Source: UBA9988 sp964574105
GTDB taxonomy: Bacteria > Patescibacteriota > Minisyncoccia > Phycocordibacterales > UBA9988
Direction of reading: 5' to 3'
NCBI GenBank assembly: GCA_964574105.1
Contig: CAZNKH010000005.1
Coordinates: 1-33,322, forward strand
Length of the DNA: 33,322 nt
A program made the translations under genes and the position numbers. Below are positions 28,815-33,322 of the stretch, piece after piece. Every line of letters starts with the position of its first letter. Position 1 is the stretch's first letter. The notes beneath the pieces were generated by a model that was given only the letters and a program-made list of their open reading frames with translations, searched no databases and was not told the origin of the DNA.

Positions 28815-29322
28815 TACACACACTGAGACGCGCGCTTTTGCGCTTGCTCTATTTGTAGTACTTACGCTCATACTTATTGCAGATACATCTCTTCCCTCTC
28901 GAACGCCTCAAACAAGTGCCGTTGCATCGGGTGAACTTGTGAAGCTCACCAACGAGTACCGTAGAGAAAGTGGAACATCGCTCCTTGTAGAAAATTCACA
29001 GCTTACAATGGCTGCGGAGGCAAAAGCGCGTGATATGGCAGAGCGCTCTTACTTCTCACATCAAACGCCAGAAGGTGAAGATCCGTGGGTCTTTCTAGAT
29101 CGAGTGGGCTACGCTTACACCATTGCCGGAGAAAATCTGGCAGTCAATTTTAACAAAAGCAATGCAGTTACTACTGCATGGATGGACTCACCCACACATC
29201 GTACCAACATCCTCAACAGCAAGTTTACAGAAATTGGAGTAGGTACCGCACAAGGAATCTATAAGGGACATACTGCCACTTTTGTTGTTCAGCTTTTTGC
29301 CCAACCCGTCTCCCTTTATTAA
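28804..29322 (+). CDS. CAP/SCP-like extracellular domain protein
   Basis: A 172-residue protein if GTG 28804 is used: a basic N-terminus (RRNTHTETR), one membrane span (about 10-25, FALALFVVLTLILIAD) and a CAP domain (about 45-170) with the family pattern LVKLTNEYRRESGT, AKARDMAERSYFSHQTPEG (the first His), GENLAVNF, and WMDSPTHRTNIL (second His). CAP proteins act outside the cell, often as binding or enzyme-like modules of unknown target. Longer in-frame starts upstream would overlap the previous gene extensively; GTG 28804 gives an 11-nt overlap, the same as at two other junctions here. It ends the cluster, and its stop is 2 nt from the convergent tsaD stop. Confidence 0.85.
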   Translation: MRRNTHTETRAFALALFVVLTLILIADTSLPSRTPQTSAVASGELVKLTNEYRRESGTSLLVENSQLTMAAEAKARDMAERSYFSHQTPEGEDPWVFLDRVGYAYTIAGENLAVNFNKSNAVTTAWMDSPTHRTNILNSKFTEIGVGTAQGIYKGHTATFVVQLFAQPVSLY

Positions 29323-29324
29323 TC

Positions 29325-30467
29325 TCACAGCGAAAGCGTCCCGCTTGCCTCAAACGAGTGCCCGGCCTCTTCTCTGTGGAGGTATCCTGCTGCCGCGATC
29401 ATTGCGGCATTATCTCCTGTGTACTCGGAACGAGGGAGGGAGAGTTGTACCCCTATTTCTGTTGCAAGTAGCTCAAGTGCGGCACGGAGTTTTTTATTTG
29501 CAATCACGCCACCACCAACGATGAGCGTCTTTGCTTGTGTCTTGGTAAGCGCTCGTCTTGTTTTTGAAATGAGTACCTCTATTACTGCTTCTTCAAACTC
29601 GTGTGCAAGTGCAGCACGGGACTGCCCATTAGTGAGCAACTCCGATCGTTCTCGTGTCGCATACAGCACCGCAGTCTTTAATCCAGAAAATGAAAAATCG
29701 TAATCATTCGAATGGATCATTGGTCGAGGGAGTGAGATCACTGTCTTCCCAATACTCGTTTCGGCGAGCTGTGATAGTGCAGGACCTCCAGGATAGGGGA
29801 GGCCGAGTATGCGAGCGACTTTATCAAAGGATTCTCCCGCAGCGTCATCGCGCGTCCTCCCCAGCACGCTGTAATTCCCCCACGCTTCAATCTGTACTAA
29901 CTCGGTGTGTCCTCCGGAGACGAGGAGTCCAATCGCAGGGAATAAGATTTCTTTCTTACCCTCCTCTCCTTCTGCTGAAAGTAATGATGAGATAAGATGC
30001 CCCTCCATATGGTTGACCGAGATAAGCGGGAGCTCCCATGCACGCGAGAGCGCGCGCGCAAAATTGATGCCGGCCCAGAGTGCAGGTTGCAGTCCCGGTC
30101 CCACGGTGACCGCAATGGCGTTAATCGCTGGTTTCTTAATTTGTAAAATCGTTTCAGTGAATTGCGTTAGAAGTTCCTGCTCATGGGTAAAGATATCGGC
30201 AAACTCTTTGATTGTTTGTTCATCTTTCTTCTTTTCTTGAAGCAATCTTGCATCTGTGAGTACCTCAATGAGCACAGGCACAAGGTTTCTCTCGTGCTCT
30301 CGCTTAGCGAGTGTGGGATAGACACCGCCATACTCGCGGTGCACATCTATCTGGGAGTGAATGACTGTTTTTTGCACACAAAATGTAGGCGCACGAGATG
30401 TCCCCTTTGCCGTGAGAAGTGCGATACTCGTCTCGTCACAGCTGGTCTCAATTCCCAAAATAGTCAT
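29325..30467 (-). CDS. tsaD: tRNA threonylcarbamoyladenosine biosynthesis protein TsaD
   Basis: A 380-residue ASKHA-fold protein that, with TsaB, TsaC and TsaE, makes t6A37 on ANN-decoding tRNAs. Motifs: GIETSCDET (5-13), metal-binding HMEGH (H153, H157), GLLVSGGHTELV and LIVGGGV near the end. Residues about 72-112 are an added charged segment (KKKDEQTIKEFADIFTHEQE) between beta strands, longer than in typical TsaD; it looks like a lineage insertion. The ATG 30467 follows a TATAGT box by 6 nt. It is divergent from the ZIP gene and overlaps its promoter, and convergent with the CAP gene. Confidence 0.97.
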   Translation of the reverse strand: MTILGIETSCDETSIALLTAKGTSRAPTFCVQKTVIHSQIDVHREYGGVYPTLAKREHERNLVPVLIEVLTDARLLQEKKKDEQTIKEFADIFTHEQELLTQFTETILQIKKPAINAIAVTVGPGLQPALWAGINFARALSRAWELPLISVNHMEGHLISSLLSAEGEEGKKEILFPAIGLLVSGGHTELVQIEAWGNYSVLGRTRDDAAGESFDKVARILGLPYPGGPALSQLAETSIGKTVISLPRPMIHSNDYDFSFSGLKTAVLYATRERSELLTNGQSRAALAHEFEEAVIEVLISKTRRALTKTQAKTLIVGGGVIANKKLRAALELLATEIGVQLSLPRSEYTGDNAAMIAAAGYLHREEAGHSFEASGTLSL

Positions 30468-30473
30468 CTATGG

Positions 30474-30481
30474 ACTATACT
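30474..30481. promoter_or_regulatory. Overlapping divergent -10 boxes of tsaD and the ZIP gene
   Basis: ACTATACT (30474-30481) contains TATACT (30476-30481, plus) and, on the minus strand, TATAGT (30479-30474). Each lies 6 nt before its start codon (plus ATG 30488, minus ATG 30467), which predicts two leaderless transcripts that cannot be initiated at once. Confidence 0.6.
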
Positions 30482-30487
30482 ATGAAT

Positions 30488-31240
30488 ATGAATATCCTGT
30501 ACACCTTTATGAGCGTTATAGTCGTGAGTCTCATTTCTCTCGCGGGAGTCCTGACCCTTTCTTTTTCTGTAGAGCGTTTGCGTAAGTATCTTTTTGTCTT
30601 GGTTTCCTTTGCTGTGGGAGCACTATTTGGGGACGCTTTCCTTCATCTAATCCCGGAGGCTTTTGAGACGATGGGGGATCTCAACCTCGTCTCATTCTGG
30701 GTACTTTTGGGGATAGGACTCTTTTTTGTGTTAGAAAAATTCTTTCACTGGACGCATGAGCACGAGGCGGAGCATGAGGGCCACATCCACCCGGTGGGCT
30801 ATCTCAACTTGGTCTCTGATGGGGCGCATAATTTTATTGACGGTATGGTCATTGCGCTTTCGTACCTCGCCTCTCCTATTACTGGATTTGCAACCACCGT
30901 TGCAGTGATACTGCACGAGATCCCACAGGAGATCTCTGACTTTGGTATTCTCATCCATTCCGGATTTACCACAAAAAAAGCGTTACTCTGGAACCTCATC
31001 TCCGCGTGTCTTGCTATTGCGGGAGCAGTCTTTGTATTTCTCTTGGGGGGAAATGGAACACTCCTTGAATTGCTCACTCGCTACGCGCTCCCCATCACCG
31101 CGGGCGGCTTTATCTACATTGCGGGGAGCGATCTTGTGCCGCACCTCAATGAAAACAATAAGACGACACAAGCGCTCATTCAATTTGCGGCTATTGGCAT
31201 TGGTGTCTTTCTCATGGTTACGCTCACCTGGCTTGAATAG
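30488..31240 (+). CDS. ZIP-family metal transporter
   Basis: A 250-residue transporter with eight hydrophobic segments. It has the family blocks HLIPEAFE (first metal site), a His-rich loop (FHWTHEHEAEHEGHIHPVGY) between spans 3 and 4, SDGAHNFIDGMVIA and VILHEIPQEISDFGI, the span 4 and 5 HNxxD and HExPxE motifs that form the binuclear metal site. It would import zinc, iron or manganese; the substrate cannot be told from sequence. ATG 30488 is chosen because the -10 box fits it; upstream ATGs at 30470 and 30482 are possible. It is alone, with secD 30 nt downstream. Confidence 0.95.
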   Translation: MNILYTFMSVIVVSLISLAGVLTLSFSVERLRKYLFVLVSFAVGALFGDAFLHLIPEAFETMGDLNLVSFWVLLGIGLFFVLEKFFHWTHEHEAEHEGHIHPVGYLNLVSDGAHNFIDGMVIALSYLASPITGFATTVAVILHEIPQEISDFGILIHSGFTTKKALLWNLISACLAIAGAVFVFLLGGNGTLLELLTRYALPITAGGFIYIAGSDLVPHLNENNKTTQALIQFAAIGIGVFLMVTLTWLE

Positions 31241-31270
31241 CATCGTAAGATATGCAATACTCGGTAGCGT

Positions 31271-32647
31271 ATGTGGAAATCACGCATTCTTGCCCTTTTC
31301 GTTCTCGTCATAGGGCTTGGGATAGGATACTTTGACTATGTAAGCCAGAGCTCGACGAGTCGATGGATCTCCTTCCCCTTTAAACTAGGTTTGGATCTCT
31401 CGGGAGGGACACACCTTGTGTATGAGGGAGATACAACTAACATCTCTGATGCAGATATTTCTGATGCCATGAATTCATTGCGTGGCGTGATTGAACGACG
31501 CGTGAACCTCTTTGGCATCTCTGAACCAATTGTGCAGGTTGAAGGTGGTGTAAGCGGATCACACTCTCGTCTGATTGTGGAACTCCCCGGAGTGACGGAT
31601 ATTGATGCCGCAATCAAACTTATTGATAAAACACCAAACCTGGAGTTTAAAGTAGAACGACCTGATGGCGCAGAAAAGGATGCAATTACTGCCGCGTACC
31701 AAGAGGCGCAAAAAACAATCGAGGCAGGTGGTCAGGTAGATATTTCGCTCAACCCGCTCTTAAAAGAAGATCCACGCTATATCTCAAGTGGTTTGACCGG
31801 TCGCTACCTAAAACGAGCGCAGGTCTCATTTAGTCAGAACTCCATCACTCCTACCGTTGCAATTGAATTCAACACCGAGGGGGCAAAACTCTTTCGTCAG
31901 ATTACCGAGGCAAATGTAGGGAAGACGGTCGCCATTTACTTAGACGGGGTGGCCATTTCAGAGCCAACAGTGAATGAGACAATTAAAGATGGTAAGGCGG
32001 AGATTAGTGGTAATTTTACGGCAGATACCGCCAAATCACTCGTGCGCGATCTTAATCTTGGAGCGCTCCCTGTGCCAATTACCCTCGTCTCGTCTCAGAC
32101 GATTGGAGCGACCTTAGGTGATGATGCGGTAACAAAGGGAGTGAGCGCCGCGTTCTATGGATTTATTGCAATCGCTGCATTCCTGATTCTTTGGTACCGC
32201 TTACCTGGCGTCCTCGCAGTAATTGCGCTTACTATTTATATTGCGCTGGTACTCGCGGTATATAAATTGGTTCCAATTACGCTCACCTCGGCTGGCATTG
32301 CGGGTTTTATTCTCTCTATGGGGCTTGCGGTAGATGCGAATGTGCTCATCTTTGAACGAATGAAAGAGGAACTCCGTGAGGGGAAGGAGTTACGCGATGC
32401 GATAGAGGAGGGATTCCGTCGTGCATGGTCATCTATTCGCGATTCAAATGTCTCTGGTCTCATTACCGCCGTTATTCTCTTTTGGTTCGGAGAGAGTCTT
32501 GTTGAAGGGTTTGCGCTCACCTTTGCACTTGGTGTTTTCATCTCTATGTTCTCTGCAATTGTGGTCACACGAGTTCTCCTGCGTGCGTCGGGAGCGCATC
32601 GAGCGACAGGGATGAATAAGTTTTTATTTGGCTCAGGACTCAACTAG
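31271..32647 (+). CDS. secD: Protein translocase subunit SecD
   Basis: A 458-residue RND-type membrane protein with six spans and a long outside domain. The N-terminal block LGLDLSGGTHLVYE and the first-span MWKSRILALFVLVIG are typical. The C-terminal membrane block has SAGIAGFILSMGLAVDANVLIFERMKEE-type residues (motif split in the sequence as GFILSMGLAVDANVLIFERM), with the conserved Asp. SecDF uses the proton gradient to pull secreted proteins across. A weak TGCAATACT box (31253-31261) lies 9 nt before the ATG. secF begins 1 nt after its stop, giving a secDF operon. Relevant to exporting the SipW-type cluster. Confidence 0.96.
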   Translation: MWKSRILALFVLVIGLGIGYFDYVSQSSTSRWISFPFKLGLDLSGGTHLVYEGDTTNISDADISDAMNSLRGVIERRVNLFGISEPIVQVEGGVSGSHSRLIVELPGVTDIDAAIKLIDKTPNLEFKVERPDGAEKDAITAAYQEAQKTIEAGGQVDISLNPLLKEDPRYISSGLTGRYLKRAQVSFSQNSITPTVAIEFNTEGAKLFRQITEANVGKTVAIYLDGVAISEPTVNETIKDGKAEISGNFTADTAKSLVRDLNLGALPVPITLVSSQTIGATLGDDAVTKGVSAAFYGFIAIAAFLILWYRLPGVLAVIALTIYIALVLAVYKLVPITLTSAGIAGFILSMGLAVDANVLIFERMKEELREGKELRDAIEEGFRRAWSSIRDSNVSGLITAVILFWFGESLVEGFALTFALGVFISMFSAIVVTRVLLRASGAHRATGMNKFLFGSGLN

Positions 32648-32648
32648 T

Positions 32649-33322
32649 ATGTTTATCATCAAATACCGTTCCATTTTTCTCACGATTGCGGCACTAATGG
32701 TGCTTGTCTCATGGGCTTCTATCTTTTACTACGGACTCAATTTGGGGATTGATTTTACCGGAGGCGCTATTCTTGAAGTAGAGTATCCTGCGGGTACCCG
32801 ACCTACACTTGAGCGTATCCATACAGAATTAAGTACTTTGAATCGTAGCGATGTATTGGTACAGCCGATTGGTGACAATGGGTACCTCTTCCGAGCAAAA
32901 GAAATTTCTGATACAGATCGTACGGCGCTTCTTGGTACTACCGCGAAGGTGAAGCGCTTTGACTCTATTGGGCCGACGATTGGCGCAGAGCTCGCCAACA
33001 AAGCACTGATTGCTATTGCACTAGTCCTCCTCCTCATCATTGCCTACATTGCGCTCGCATTTCGGAAGGTCTCTAAACCGGTGGCCTCCTGGAAGTATGG
33101 CTTAGCCGCTATTATTGCGCTCGCACACGACATCTCTATCCCAACAGGACTCTTTGCCTATCTTGGCGCTACGCAGGGCACAGAGATTAACTCACTCTTC
33201 TTAACCGCACTCCTCGCTATTCTTGGTCTTTCGGTCTCGGATACGATTGTGGTGTTTGACCGTGTGCGTGAGAACCTCCAGCGCCGCGTGGCGAACTCGT
33301 TTGTAGATACGGTGGGGCTCTC
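32649..33322 (+). CDS. secF: Protein translocase subunit SecF (3' truncated by the window)
   Basis: The first 224 residues of SecF, cut by the window end. It begins MFIIKYRSIFLTIAALMV, contains GIDFTGGAILEVEY (the D1 motif of the SecF outside domain), and SVSDTIVVFDRVRENLQ, the SecF version of the conserved charged membrane motif. It lies 1 nt after secD, so the pair is translationally coupled. The missing part should hold the last two spans. Confidence 0.95.
   Translation, partial: MFIIKYRSIFLTIAALMVLVSWASIFYYGLNLGIDFTGGAILEVEYPAGTRPTLERIHTELSTLNRSDVLVQPIGDNGYLFRAKEISDTDRTALLGTTAKVKRFDSIGPTIGAELANKALIAIALVLLLIIAYIALAFRKVSKPVASWKYGLAAIIALAHDISIPTGLFAYLGATQGTEINSLFLTALLAILGLSVSDTIVVFDRVRENLQRRVANSFVDTVGL

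Noticed and set aside
1..33322. CRISPR array, insertion sequence, prophage or integrase
   Set aside because: No regularly spaced repeats, transposase motifs or phage genes were found on either strand.

Overview
The window looks like a chromosomal segment from a streamlined Candidate Phyla Radiation (Patescibacteria) bacterium, most likely Parcubacteria-like. The assignment is inferred from gene content and style, not from a search. The signs are very tight packing with 4 to 31 nt overlaps, a cluster of TasA-like proteins with a SipW-type signal peptidase, an RNHCP-domain protein, a TsaD with an internal insertion, a short valyl-tRNA synthetase, an adenosylcobalamin-type ribonucleotide reductase, and genes that mostly lack Shine-Dalgarno sites. 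TGA is used as a normal stop, so this is not the recoded SR1/Gracilibacteria lineage. No CRISPR array, insertion sequence or prophage was seen.

Layout. Positions 1-3509: the tail of an unknown gene, a 41-residue gene with a perfect Shine-Dalgarno and its own terminator, an HExxH protein divergent from a SET-domain protein, and a membrane histidine kinase whose base composition changes inside the gene; the first 2.2 kb are AT-rich. Positions 3510-7113: a promoter and a nine-gene ribosomal block (rpsS-rplV-rpsC-rplP-rpmC-rpsQ-rplN-rplX-rplE), cut from the usual S10/spc order at both ends. Positions 7115-11277: a lysozyme-fold-like membrane protein (minus), a ribonucleotide reductase, RNase P RNA and a MerR-like HTH gene (minus). 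Positions 11324-17751: an O-antigen-ligase-like TPR membrane protein, murJ, lepA, a possible 27-residue membrane peptide (minus) and an FtsL/DivIC-like gene. Positions 17767-19428: three tRNAs (Gly-CCC, Arg-CCU, Phe-GAA) interleaved with four small genes. Positions 19432-22725: a minus-strand operon valS-prsW-hsp20. Positions 22884-29322, the most distinctive region: two TasA-like proteins, a SipW-type signal peptidase, a DNRLRE plus lamin-tail surface protein, a Gly/Ser-linker membrane protein and a CAP-domain protein, all co-directional. Positions 29325-33322: tsaD (minus), a ZIP metal transporter, secD and the 5' part of secF.

How the parts fit. Much of the block serves the cell envelope. 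SecDF would support export, the SipW-type peptidase would trim the TasA-like precursors, the last genes of the cluster could anchor or decorate the resulting surface structure, and MurJ, the O-antigen-ligase-like protein and the lysozyme-like protein act on the wall and surface glycans. The rest is translation and information machinery.

A second theme is start-site architecture. At least eight genes have a -10-like box only 6-9 nt before the start codon, often an extended -10 of the form TGN-TANNNT, which predicts leaderless or nearly leaderless mRNAs. Two genes touch or overlap a tRNA, so tRNA processing should set an mRNA end.
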